Origin: an uncultured Bacilli bacterium
Lineage (GTDB): Bacteria; Bacillota_I; Bacilli_A; RF39; UBA660
Assembly (NCBI GenBank): GCA_934089255.1
Contig: CAKOJI010000026.1
Coordinates: 1-15,178 of the forward strand
Length of the DNA: 15,178 bases
Direction of reading: 5' to 3'
Part shown: piece by piece, positions 5,176 to 13,517 of the stretch
Position numbering within the stretch: the stretch's first letter is position 1
Layout of the letters: every line of letters starts with the position of its first letter
Made by a program: the position numbers and the translations under genes
Notes under the pieces: generated by a model
The model's input: only the letters and a program-made list of their open reading frames with translations
What the model was told of the DNA's origin: nothing
The model's database searches: none

Positions 5176-8100
5176 TGAAAAAGTATTTAAAATTTATTAT
5201 TACTCTTGTTTTAGTGCTATTTATATTTAATTTAAATGTCAAAGCTGAAATATGTGATGATAGTGATACTTTTATAAAGTCTGGTAGTAGTGCATATTGT
5301 CAATCAAAAACTAATTTGTATACCTATTATGATTCCGTAACTAATAATCAAAACCATGTAGTTTCATTATATAAAATTTCTTCAAACAACAAATATTTAG
5401 GAAACACTGAATATGCTATGTGTTTGGATCCTGGATTTAATTCTCCTACTACTAAAACAACAAGACCATATACATATTATAGAAGTTTGAATAATTTTTC
5501 TTGTGATTCAGATTTTTATAAAGTATATCAATATTTTGTAAATGATGTTGCGTATGCTAAGACGACATTAAATAATACATTTTATTTGGAACAAGCGAAT
5601 GTTGCTTTAAGAGTTTTAGCTGTTGATGATGGCTGTGCATTAGTTACTGATAGAATGAATCAAAATTCCTATTATTCTGGTTTTCACAAACATATTTATA
5701 AACAGTTTTCCGGAATAGATTCAAATGCTGGAAGTCGTACGAGTATAGTTAAAAGTATTTATAATAACTCACCAATTAATAGATATAAAACTTTTTATAA
5801 TACGGTTAAAAATGGTGGATTTCTATGGAATAATCCTTTAAAGATAACTCCATCTTGGGAATACGATAATGAAAATAATAAGTACGTATTTAATTTTGAG
5901 ATTAAATTTACTAATGAAACTAGTCAATATTTTAATTCTAACGATAGTGGCTTATATAGTGGTGATTATGACATTGGTGACGGGCATGCTTATTTTAAAT
6001 ATCAACTTTTGATAAATAATGGTGCTTATGATATTGCTGGGAATACAATATCGGGGACACCAGGTGAGTTTTGTATTTCTACAGTTAATAATATTAAAGA
6101 ATGTGAAAAAACTGTTTATATTTTAGAAAATCCTAATTCTACTAGAAATATTAAGCTTGAAATGTCTAAGGACACGTATGATTCTATAGTTAATCAAACT
6201 GGTAAAGTTACAATTAGTTTAAATTATAGTACATATCATCCTATGGCCGAAGATAATGTTGTGTTAAATTATGTTGGTGAGAGCGATGTAGCAGAGTATC
6301 TTTATCAAAGAATGGTAATATTTTCTAAAGTATCTAACAGTGGGACAATAAATGCTGATGGTTCTTTAAGTGAAAATGTTAATTATTGTAGGCAAGATGG
6401 AAATAACTTTTATTATGGAAATAGTAATGTAAATCTTGTAACATACAAGGCGAAGTGTGGATGTTCAAATATAAACTCTAATTCTTTAACAAATAATAAT
6501 TTTAAAAAAATATATTCAGAATTATGCCCTACTGTTTCATCTAGTACGTATTCTTCTACGTTATCAGATTGTACTAAAGAAACTGAAGTGGGGAAAAACA
6601 AGTTAACTCATAGTACAAAAAATTCATTAAATACATATTGTACTTTATCTTGTGATGAAACTGTTGATGTAAATAATATGGTTGGTAATTTTAGTACTGA
6701 AGCCGGTAAAACTTTTAAATTTGAAAAATATCCATCATTAACAGCAAATAAAGAATGTAAAGTTGATGTAAAGTATTCATCTTGGCATAGTGATTATAAT
6801 GCTCTATTGAATCAAGAAATATATGCTTATAATGAATATGTTAAAAGTGAAGCAATAAAAAATCCATCATCTTCTTCAGTAAGTTGTAGTTGTGGAAAAG
6901 ATTGCACTACTTATAGGGATGTTTATCGTGCTTCGTATCCGGTTTATTATTTAAGAGGTGATTCGATATTATCTGAAACAAAAAATGTTTCTTGGGGTGG
7001 TTGTGGTGGTACTTCTGCGCCAAATACAACTAGTAATGCACGTGCTAAATTTATTGATAATTATAATAAATTGGATACTCATTTTAAACAATTAAAAACT
7101 TGTAATTCATATTTAAATAAACTAGGTAGTGAAGTAGTTACAGATGATCAAACTTTTTACAATTTTGGAGCTAATTTAAAATTTTATTATGAACAAACCA
7201 TATCAGATAAAAGTAATGGACAATATAAAGCAAAAGTTGTTAGAAATGATTCTAAGGAAAATAATGTTGATGATAGTTCTTTTAGTTCTACATCATCAAA
7301 AATAGATTCTTCAGGTAATTATGTAGATTACGATGTTAATGATAGTAATGCCAATCAATATGTTTATATTTCTAGTACTGGTGATGTTAATAGTAAATAT
7401 AATACAGGTAAAATTGGTAGTAGTAATGATTATGATATAATAAGAAGAGTGGCGTATACATATGATTATTCTCCTAATGTACCTAAATATGTTGATACAT
7501 ATACAAATATAATTAGTTCTAATTATGATAGTTTAGAAAATCCAGTTTCTTTAGGTAGTGTTTATGATACAGATGTTGCTGCGTTAGCAAAAAAAGATAA
7601 TAAAACATTATATGTTTTTACTTCTGTTGGAGAAGAAGATTCTAAAACGTCAGACACTAAATCGATTTATGAAACCTTAAAAAATAATGAAACTAATGGA
7701 GTTAAAAGAACTTGTACTTACGAGATAACTAATGATATAATAGATTGTAATGATAGTAGTTGTACAACTAGTCCAGGAATAAAAGATGGTGATATTGTTA
7801 ATCCATATTCTAATATTGCCTTTAGAATTGTAGATCCAAATAATATAGATCCAAATAATAGATTGGGTAATGAAGGCTTTAAAAATTGGAATAATGAAAA
7901 AGGAAAGACAGTAAAAAATGCTATTGAAGAAAGTGATACATTTAATCCTGATAACTTAGAATATTCATTTACACTTGATAGTGCTACTATTCAGAGTATA
8001 AGAAAATATAATGAGAATAAGTCTTATTCTAATGTTGATAGTGAAAAAATTGATGGTGTTAATTCTTTACTAAAATGTGAAAAAGGTACAAAATGTTTAA

Positions 8101-8249
8101 GTTCATTTATAACAGCAGCAGATAACGGAAATAGTCAGTTATTTGATAAAAAGTTTGCGTTAAATACAAATGGAAGAACAACTTGGAAAGTTTATGAAAA
8201 TAAAGATGGAAATAATTATATAGATGGTAAAGAAATAAAGGATAAATAA
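5175..8249 (+). CDS. Large Cys-rich secreted protein with putative thioester adhesin domain
   Basis: A 1024-residue exported protein. Signal peptide 1-24 (cleavage after VKA). Residues about 65-160 resemble a thioester domain (TED) of Gram-positive adhesins: EYAMCLDPG with Cys83, and YLEQANVALRVL with Gln140. These match the Cys motif and the Gln-Ala-x-x-Ala motif whose side chains form the internal thioester that binds host amines or surfaces. The rest is beta-rich with about 25 Cys in total, clustered in CGC (428-430), CTLSC (489-493) and CSCGKDC (571-577). No LPxTG motif, membrane segment or other C-terminal anchor is visible; the last residues are plain hydrophilic. Retention on the cell could come from the upstream membrane protein or from the Tad machine encoded downstream. 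The domain call rests on motif resemblance only. Confidence 0.85.
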   Translation: MKKYLKFIITLVLVLFIFNLNVKAEICDDSDTFIKSGSSAYCQSKTNLYTYYDSVTNNQNHVVSLYKISSNNKYLGNTEYAMCLDPGFNSPTTKTTRPYTYYRSLNNFSCDSDFYKVYQYFVNDVAYAKTTLNNTFYLEQANVALRVLAVDDGCALVTDRMNQNSYYSGFHKHIYKQFSGIDSNAGSRTSIVKSIYNNSPINRYKTFYNTVKNGGFLWNNPLKITPSWEYDNENNKYVFNFEIKFTNETSQYFNSNDSGLYSGDYDIGDGHAYFKYQLLINNGAYDIAGNTISGTPGEFCISTVNNIKECEKTVYILENPNSTRNIKLEMSKDTYDSIVNQTGKVTISLNYSTYHPMAEDNVVLNYVGESDVAEYLYQRMVIFSKVSNSGTINADGSLSENVNYCRQDGNNFYYGNSNVNLVTYKAKCGCSNINSNSLTNNNFKKIYSELCPTVSSSTYSSTLSDCTKETEVGKNKLTHSTKNSLNTYCTLSCDETVDVNNMVGNFSTEAGKTFKFEKYPSLTANKECKVDVKYSSWHSDYNALLNQEIYAYNEYVKSEAIKNPSSSSVSCSCGKDCTTYRDVYRASYPVYYLRGDSILSETKNVSWGGCGGTSAPNTTSNARAKFIDNYNKLDTHFKQLKTCNSYLNKLGSEVVTDDQTFYNFGANLKFYYEQTISDKSNGQYKAKVVRNDSKENNVDDSSFSSTSSKIDSSGNYVDYDVNDSNANQYVYISSTGDVNSKYNTGKIGSSNDYDIIRRVAYTYDYSPNVPKYVDTYTNIISSNYDSLENPVSLGSVYDTDVAALAKKDNKTLYVFTSVGEEDSKTSDTKSIYETLKNNETNGVKRTCTYEITNDIIDCNDSSCTTSPGIKDGDIVNPYSNIAFRIVDPNNIDPNNRLGNEGFKNWNNEKGKTVKNAIEESDTFNPDNLEYSFTLDSATIQSIRKYNENKSYSNVDSEKIDGVNSLLKCEKGTKCLSSFITAADNGNSQLFDKKFALNTNGRTTWKVYENKDGNNYIDGKEIKDK

Positions 8250-8268
8250 GTAGGAGGTGAAATAAACT

Positions 8269-8670
8269 TTGAAAGAAAGTTTATGGGGGTATTGGTTAAT
8301 ACTACTTGGTATAATTATTATAACTGTTATGATACTTTTACAGAATTATACTACTACTAATCAGCAAGATTATTACTTGGCTCGTGAAGTTACTTACGCT
8401 GCTATGTATGATGCTGTTGATTACAGTTATTTAAAAAGTACTGGTGAACTTAGAATAATAAAAGAAAAGTTTGTTGAAAATTTCATTAGAAGATTTGCTG
8501 AAAGTGCAACTCTTAATAAAAATTATACTGTTAATTTTTATTCTATTTATGAAACACCACCTGCTGTTTCTATAGAAATAAAAACTAATACTGGGGAATT
8601 TTTGGTTGGTGATGAAAAGATTAATGCTGGTATAACAACAAGGTTAACAGCAATATTAGAAGTCAAATAG
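8269..8670 (+). CDS. Pilin-like single-pass membrane protein of the Tad-like locus
   Basis: Starts at TTG 8 nt after AGGAGGTGA (8252-8260), the fullest SD in the window, which settles the start. The 133 residues have a short N-terminus, one membrane helix (about 8-24), a helical stretch continuing out of it (QQDYYLAREVTYAAMYDAV), and a beta-rich C-terminus. This lollipop layout, size and position between export proteins and the Tad assembly genes fit a TadE/TadF-like pseudopilin. No Gly-xxxx-Glu prepilin peptidase site precedes the helix, so it is probably uncleaved. No Cys. It could be the major or only fibre subunit, or a stator-like accessory. The family could not be named with confidence. 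Confidence 0.8.
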   Translation: MKESLWGYWLILLGIIIITVMILLQNYTTTNQQDYYLAREVTYAAMYDAVDYSYLKSTGELRIIKEKFVENFIRRFAESATLNKNYTVNFYSIYETPPAVSIEIKTNTGEFLVGDEKINAGITTRLTAILEVK

Positions 8671-8681
8671 GAGGAATAAGA

Positions 8682-9530
8682 ATGGGAAATTTGATGTTAA
8701 AATTAAAAAGATTTTTAGGAAATAAGAATACAGTTACTATAATATGTGTAATTTTGGGTGTAGCGGTTTTATTAGTTGGATATAATTATAGAGTTAAACA
8801 AGCAGTTCAACCAGTTAGTGTCCCTTATGCTATGAAAAGGTTAGAACCAAAAAGTAAAGTTGAAGCAGACAATGTTGGAACTATAAAGGTTAGTGGAGCT
8901 TTTGTTGAACAAACAGAAGATTTAATTACTAGTAAACAATATATTTTAAGTAAAGAATGGTATGTTAATTATGATACAGTAATACCTGAAGGTGGTTTAT
9001 TTTATAAATCTCAATTAGTAGAGAAGAGTCAAATACCTGATACTGCTTTTGATGATATAGATGAAGGTGCTACTATATTTAGTTTAAGTGTTGATAATCA
9101 TAGTACGTATGGTAATTCAATTATGCCTGGTAATTTTATTGATTTATATTTAAAAGCAACAGATAATAATGGTAAAGTTATTTTCGGTAAATTTATTGAA
9201 AGTATTAAAGTTTTATCAGTAAGAGATTCAAGTGGTAATGATGTTTTTGCTGATAGTCAAGCAACTAGAAATAGTGGAGAATTATTATTTGCTGTTAAAG
9301 ATGATTTATTCTTGTTATTAAGTCAAGCAAGTTTTGTTGGAGGAATTAATATAGTTCCGGTGCCAAGAAATGCACAATATAGAAATGAAGGAGATACTGA
9401 AAATGGTACTCAAGTTTCTAAACAAGAATTAGTTGATTATATTTTACAAAAAGTATCTGAATTAAGTGATGATATAGATTTAAGTAGTGCAGTAGATGCT
9501 ACTAATAATAATACGACTACAGGAAATTAG
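8682..9530 (+). CDS. cpaB: CpaB/RcpC-like SAF-domain pilus assembly protein
   Basis: 282 residues: membrane segment 17-35, then a SAF domain (about 45-116, beginning VSVPYAMKRL), then an RcpC/CpaB-type domain (about 130-230, with SIMPGNFIDLYLKA and LLFAVKDDLFLLLSQA), and a low-complexity polar tail ending in NNNTTTGN. In Tad systems CpaB is an envelope-side assembly factor that in Gram-negatives works near the secretin. Gram-positives lack the secretin, so here it probably binds peptidoglycan or guides the fibre. The SD AGGAGG overlaps the stop codon of the previous gene, and the cpaF-like start lies 8 nt after its own stop. Confidence 0.88.
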   Translation: MGNLMLKLKRFLGNKNTVTIICVILGVAVLLVGYNYRVKQAVQPVSVPYAMKRLEPKSKVEADNVGTIKVSGAFVEQTEDLITSKQYILSKEWYVNYDTVIPEGGLFYKSQLVEKSQIPDTAFDDIDEGATIFSLSVDNHSTYGNSIMPGNFIDLYLKATDNNGKVIFGKFIESIKVLSVRDSSGNDVFADSQATRNSGELLFAVKDDLFLLLSQASFVGGINIVPVPRNAQYRNEGDTENGTQVSKQELVDYILQKVSELSDDIDLSSAVDATNNNTTTGN

Positions 9531-9538
9531 GTGATTAA

Positions 9539-10621
9539 ATGAATGATGCTGTATTTTCTCAATTAGATTTTGGACCTTTAAAAGAGTTTTTAGAAACAGA
9601 TGATATTACAGATATTTCATATAGTAATGGTGGACAAGTATGGCTTAAATCGTTGACTAAAGGTGTTTATCAAGTTAATAGACCAGAAATAAATAATGCT
9701 ATGATGGAAAAGTTAGCTTTTCAATGTTCAAATGTTATGGGTAAAACATTTAATATGGCATCTCCATTTTTGGATGCTGAAAGTGCAGAATTACGTATGA
9801 ATTTTATACACGAGTCCATTAGTACTAATGGTATTGCTTGTGTTATTCGTAAAACTCCTGCTAAGATTCGCTTAAATAAAGATAAATTAATTAATGAAAG
9901 ATATACTACTGTTGAGATACATGATTTTTTAATAAAGTGTGTAGAAGGTCATGCTAATATAATTGTTAGTGGTGAAACAGGTAGTGGTAAAACAGAGTTA
10001 GTTAAGTATTTAGCTAGCTATACTAAAGAAAATGAAAAAATAATTACCATTGAAGATACTCTAGAATTACATTTAGATAAAATATTTCCTCATAGAGATA
10101 TAGTTGCAATAAAAACAAATAACATTGCTAGTTACAGTGATGTATTAGTATCTTGTATGAGACAGAATCCTAAGTGGATTTTACTATCAGAAGTACGTAG
10201 TGCTGAAGCTGTTTTGGCAGTACGTAATTCAATATCAAGTGGACATAATATTTTGTCTACAATACATAGTGATAAAGCAAGTAGTATTCCTTTACGTATG
10301 TATAGTTTGATGGAATCTAGTCAAGATTTAGATCAATTCTTATCAAGTATTCATAGATATGTACAAATAGGTGTATATGTTAAAGGTTATTTTAGTAAAG
10401 AACTAAATAGATTTCAAAGAGAAATATTTGAAGTATGTGAGTTTTATGTAAATGAAAAAAATCAACCTAAGAAAAATGTTATATATAAAAAGTTTATGAA
10501 TGGTAAATATCAAATTCAAAATCCTACTAAATATTTATTAGATTATTTAAGTATTCAGGGTGTAGTATTACCAGATGATACATTTAGATTAGGTAGTGTT
10601 AATAAGGGAGAAGAAGATTAG
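9539..10621 (+). CDS. tadA: TadA/CpaF-type secretion ATPase
   Basis: Hexameric cytoplasmic ATPase of the type II/IV secretion superfamily that powers Tad pilus assembly. The 360 residues contain an N-terminal domain (1-110), Walker A GETGSGKT (145-152), an Asp box IITIEDTLEL (168-177), Walker B region WILLSEVRSAEA (213-224, Glu218), and the His box GHNILSTIHSDKA (235-247). Arginines that contact the neighbour subunit in this family are represented around 85-105 and 219. The glycine normally before the Walker B Glu-Val-Arg (GEVRG) is Ser here on both sides. The N-terminus is short, starting near the core. SD AGGTGA 4 nt before the ATG. The only motor ATPase in the window, followed by its two platform proteins. 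Confidence 0.95.
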   Translation: MNDAVFSQLDFGPLKEFLETDDITDISYSNGGQVWLKSLTKGVYQVNRPEINNAMMEKLAFQCSNVMGKTFNMASPFLDAESAELRMNFIHESISTNGIACVIRKTPAKIRLNKDKLINERYTTVEIHDFLIKCVEGHANIIVSGETGSGKTELVKYLASYTKENEKIITIEDTLELHLDKIFPHRDIVAIKTNNIASYSDVLVSCMRQNPKWILLSEVRSAEAVLAVRNSISSGHNILSTIHSDKASSIPLRMYSLMESSQDLDQFLSSIHRYVQIGVYVKGYFSKELNRFQREIFEVCEFYVNEKNQPKKNVIYKKFMNGKYQIQNPTKYLLDYLSIQGVVLPDDTFRLGSVNKGEED

Positions 10622-10636
10622 AAAGGTGGTAAATTC

Positions 10637-11533
10637 GTGATTGAAAGTATTTTAATTATTATAATCACAATTTTTATACTTATTTCTAGATTTGGTAAAA
10701 GTGATGATGTTGGTAATTCACTAAAAAGTGGATTTAGAAAAATTGTTTCTAAAGTTATGCCATATAATTATGATGACGTTAAAAATAAGGCGAAAGAGTT
10801 AGGTCAAACTTTTGATGCTAAACAATATGCTTTTCAATTTGCTTTGTTTCTTATTGGTGGAGGCGGAATAGCATTTTTGTATTTTAGAAGTTTGACTTGG
10901 GCAATAATTTATGGTTTAATTGCAACATCTTTTATACCATATTTGACAGTTTTAAAATATAAAAGAGTTTATAGTGAGTATTTGTTTGAGTGTATACAAA
11001 CATATTGTACTAATGTTATTATGGAATTTAATACAACGCAGTCTTTTGTTAAATCATTAGAAGGTGTGGTTGAAAGTGGTATATTAGAAGAACCAATTTT
11101 AAGTGATGTTAAAACTATGATTGATATGTCTTATAAAAATGGTACTATAGATGAAAGTATTACTTGGTTTAATAATAAGTATCCATATTATATGGTGAAA
11201 AATATGCATCAATTATTTTTACAAATTACAAATGAAGGTGCTAGAGATAGTGGAGAGAGTTTAGAAAATATGATGCTTGATATAGATGCTTTAGTTGAAG
11301 GTGTTTATAGAGATAAAATGGATAGAAAGAATTTTTATACTAAGTTTTTAACATTTGGTTTAGCTTTGTATCTTTTAGTAATGTTAATACAATTTTTATT
11401 AGGTGCTAATAATTATTTAAATATGTTAAATGAATGGTATGTTTTAATGATATTACATTTAATAATTATATTAAATTCGTTCTTTTTACTTAAAGGAATT
11501 AAATTTTATAATGAAGATACGGGGGTAGAATAA
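10637..11533 (+). CDS. tadB: TadB-like inner-membrane platform protein
   Basis: Starts at GTG with AAAGGTGG upstream. The 298 residues have a membrane segment at 2-17, a pair at about 66-84 and 88-106, a helical cytoplasmic region (110-233) corresponding to a T2SSF domain, and a C-terminal pair at about 236-255 and 267-286. In Tad systems TadB and TadC sit in the membrane above the ATPase and are turned by it to extract subunits. Assignment as TadB rather than TadC rests on gene order (A-B-C) and the C-terminal membrane pair. 15 nt after tadA and 1 nt before tadC. Confidence 0.85.
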   Translation: MIESILIIIITIFILISRFGKSDDVGNSLKSGFRKIVSKVMPYNYDDVKNKAKELGQTFDAKQYAFQFALFLIGGGGIAFLYFRSLTWAIIYGLIATSFIPYLTVLKYKRVYSEYLFECIQTYCTNVIMEFNTTQSFVKSLEGVVESGILEEPILSDVKTMIDMSYKNGTIDESITWFNNKYPYYMVKNMHQLFLQITNEGARDSGESLENMMLDIDALVEGVYRDKMDRKNFYTKFLTFGLALYLLVMLIQFLLGANNYLNMLNEWYVLMILHLIIILNSFFLLKGIKFYNEDTGVE

Positions 11534-11534
11534 T

Positions 11535-12317
11535 ATGTTTGTTGAAGCTGTTATAATTATTATATTAATATTTATTGCTCTGCAGGCAACGGGAAGTATT
11601 AGTTTAAATAAGTTTGTTAAAGATAATCAAGAATATTTTAAAGCATTAAAAGAAAGTGATTATGAGTTCTTACTTAAGGCACGCTATGGAGATGGAATTG
11701 ATTCTGATAGATTATTTTCTGGGAGAATTAGAGATGGTGCTATAGTTACAGTACTTTGTATATTCTTGTTTATTAATAATTTAGATTATACTAAAGTAAT
11801 AGTTTCTATTGTTGTTGGTTATGGTGCATTTAAAATGGGTTATATAAAGTTAAAAAATTATTATAAAGCTCATTTACATGAAATAGATGCAATGCTTCCA
11901 TATTACTTAAAAAGTTTAGAAATACTAATTCAACATTATACTGTACCTGTTGCAATTGGTAAGTCTTTACCGGATGCTCCTAGGATATTTCAAGAAGGCT
12001 TAAAAGAATTATTACAAAAAATTAATGCAGGAGATTCTAGTATTACTCCATATATGGATTTTGCTAAAGACTATCCAGTTAGAGATTCTATGAGAATGAT
12101 GAGATTATTATATAGACTTGGCTTAGGTAGTCAAGAAAGAAAACAAGAACAACTTTTACAATTTTCTAGATCAATATCTAGTTTACAACAAAAAGCAAGA
12201 GAAACTAGATATAAGAATAGATTAGATAAAATGGAAAGTAAAACTATGGTTATGTTAGTTTGTACTGGAGTTGGAGTTATGTTATTATTAATAATTTCTA
12301 TAATGAATATGTTTTAA
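11535..12317 (+). CDS. tadC: TadC-like inner-membrane platform protein
   Basis: 260 residues with membrane segments at about 3-18, 68-82, 86-103 and a single C-terminal segment at 237-258. Between them is a long helical T2SSF-type cytoplasmic domain (HEIDAMLPYYLKSLEILIQH, residues 115-134, is typical of the family start, and 203-236 is a charged helical stretch). Partner of TadB in the membrane platform. The GGGGGT before the start lies in the end of tadB, suggesting coupled translation. The terminator hairpin of the whole operon encloses its stop codon. Confidence 0.85.
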   Translation: MFVEAVIIIILIFIALQATGSISLNKFVKDNQEYFKALKESDYEFLLKARYGDGIDSDRLFSGRIRDGAIVTVLCIFLFINNLDYTKVIVSIVVGYGAFKMGYIKLKNYYKAHLHEIDAMLPYYLKSLEILIQHYTVPVAIGKSLPDAPRIFQEGLKELLQKINAGDSSITPYMDFAKDYPVRDSMRMMRLLYRLGLGSQERKQEQLLQFSRSISSLQQKARETRYKNRLDKMESKTMVMLVCTGVGVMLLLIISIMNMF

Positions 12318-12333
12318 TCAACATATTTTTTTT
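12306..12333 (+). terminator. Terminator of the Tad-like operon
   Basis: AATATGTT-TTAATC-AACATATT: 8-bp perfect stem, 6-nt loop, then a T run to 12333. The tadC stop codon (12315-12317) is in the loop. The run of genes from 4462 ends here, and a new promoter follows. Confidence 0.8.
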
Positions 12334-12350
12334 ATTATTTTCTTCTTTAA

Positions 12351-12359
12351 TGATATAAT
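12351..12359 (+). promoter_or_regulatory. Extended -10 promoter of rimM-trmD operon
   Basis: TGATATAAT: perfect TATAAT (12354-12359) with TG one base upstream; weak -35. It is followed by AATTAAGA and then the SD AGAGGG, giving a leader of about 15 nt before the ATG at 12381. Confidence 0.65.
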
Positions 12360-12380
12360 AATTAAGAAAAGAGGGATTAT

Positions 12381-12863
12381 ATGGATTTGGTATATGTAGG
12401 TAAAATAGTAAATACACATGGTATTAAAGGTGAACTTAGAATTAAAAGTGATTTTGAAAAAAAAGATTTAGTTTTTAAAGTTGGTGGAAAGATTATAATA
12501 GATAAAGAAGAACATATTATTAGAAGTTATAGAGTTCATAAAGTATTTGATATGATAACAATTGATGAATTAGATAATATTAATGATGTACTTTGTTATG
12601 TTGGTAAGAATGTTTATGTCTCTAGAGATAGTTTAAAGTTAAGTAAGAAAGATTATTTATTAAGTGATTTAATAGGATTAAATGTTGTTTTTAATGATAA
12701 AGTATATGGTATTGTTAAAGATTATTCTAATGATGTAAATCCTCTTTTACAAATAGAATATGATACTAATTATTTTATACCTATAAATTCAAATTATATA
12801 ATTGATGTTGATTTAGAAAATAAAAAAATTATAGTTGATGATATTTTGGGGTTGATAATATGA
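12381..12863 (+). CDS. rimM: Ribosome maturation factor RimM
   Basis: Cytoplasmic 30S maturation factor that binds ribosomal protein S19 and helps fold the 16S rRNA head. The 160 residues show the N-terminal barrel motif VGKIVNTHGIKGELRIKS (6-23), a linker, and the PRC-like second barrel (about 91-158) with YLLSDLIGL, GIVKD, NPLLQI, YFIPI and a final VDLENKKIIVD ending in GL. Length is normal. It overlaps trmD by 4 nt (ATGA); rimM-trmD is a conserved bacterial pair, which supports both calls. SD AGAGGG 5-6 nt upstream. Confidence 0.96.
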   Translation: MDLVYVGKIVNTHGIKGELRIKSDFEKKDLVFKVGGKIIIDKEEHIIRSYRVHKVFDMITIDELDNINDVLCYVGKNVYVSRDSLKLSKKDYLLSDLIGLNVVFNDKVYGIVKDYSNDVNPLLQIEYDTNYFIPINSNYIIDVDLENKKIIVDDILGLII

Positions 12864-13504
12864 AAATAAGTATTTTATCTCTTTTTCCTAATATGTTTGA
12901 AGGTTTTTTAACAGAATCTATAATTAAAAGAGCAATAGAAAAGGGAAAAGTTAGTGTAGAAATAATTAATTTTAGAGAATATAGTACTAGTAATAATAAT
13001 CAAGTAGATGATACTAGTTATGGTGGTGGCGCAGGAATGGTTCTTATGTGTCAGCCTATATTTGATTGTATTAATGATATTAGAACGGAAGATTCTATAG
13101 TTATAATGTTAACACCAGATGGAGTTAAATATAATCAAGGTATTGCAAGAGATTTATCACATAAAAAACATATTATACTTTTATGTGGTCATTATGAAGG
13201 TTTTGATGAAAGAATAAAAACTATTGTAGATATGGAAATAAGTATAGGTGATTTTGTTTTAACTGGTGGTGAGTTACCTGCTATGATAATAAGTGATAGT
13301 GTTATTAGACTTATTGAAGGTGTTATAAATGAAGACAGTTTGGTTAGCGAAAGTTTTCAAGATGATTTATATGATTATCCTGTTTATACTAAACCATCGA
13401 ATTTCAGAGGATTAAAAGTTCCAGATGTTTTATTAAGTGGTGATCATAAAAAGATAGAAGAATGGAGATATAAAAAGAGGGTAGAAAAATCTAAAGTAAA
13501 GTAA
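12860..13504 (+). CDS. trmD: tRNA (guanine37-N1)-methyltransferase TrmD
   Basis: Methylates G37 of tRNAs that read certain Leu, Pro and Arg codons, using S-adenosylmethionine, and so prevents frameshifting. SPOUT fold with a knotted SAM site: YGGGAGM (54-60), LLCGHYEGFDERI (107-119), IGDFVLTGGELP (129-140), and the C-terminal YPVYTKP and RGLKVPDVLLSGDH (183-196) and EEWR. Arg150 aligns with Arg154 of the E. coli enzyme. The position of catalytic Asp169 appears to be Glu164 (ESF instead of DSF). At 214 residues it is shorter than the roughly 240-255 usual, missing the end of the C-terminal helical domain. Translationally coupled to rimM. Confidence 0.96.
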   Translation: MKISILSLFPNMFEGFLTESIIKRAIEKGKVSVEIINFREYSTSNNNQVDDTSYGGGAGMVLMCQPIFDCINDIRTEDSIVIMLTPDGVKYNQGIARDLSHKKHIILLCGHYEGFDERIKTIVDMEISIGDFVLTGGELPAMIISDSVIRLIEGVINEDSLVSESFQDDLYDYPVYTKPSNFRGLKVPDVLLSGDHKKIEEWRYKKRVEKSKVK

Positions 13505-13517
13505 GAGGGTAATTGTT

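Noticed and set aside
6413..6601. A 62-codon minus-strand frame
   Set aside because: Antisense inside the 1024-aa secreted protein gene, no SD and no motif.
5175..8249. Sortase-anchored (LPxTG) surface protein
   Set aside because: No LPxTG-like motif, hydrophobic tail or basic end exists at the C-terminus.
4462..12317. Type II secretion or competence (ComG) system
   Set aside because: The ATPase has CpaF-type motifs, there are two separate short platform proteins (TadB/TadC type), and a CpaB/SAF protein is present; no ComGC-like pilins or peptidase are seen.
12860..12863. TGA read as Trp (Mollicutes code)
   Set aside because: TGA ends rimM and the CPBP gene in ATGA overlaps, and Trp residues in conserved motifs are encoded by TGG, so TGA is a stop.
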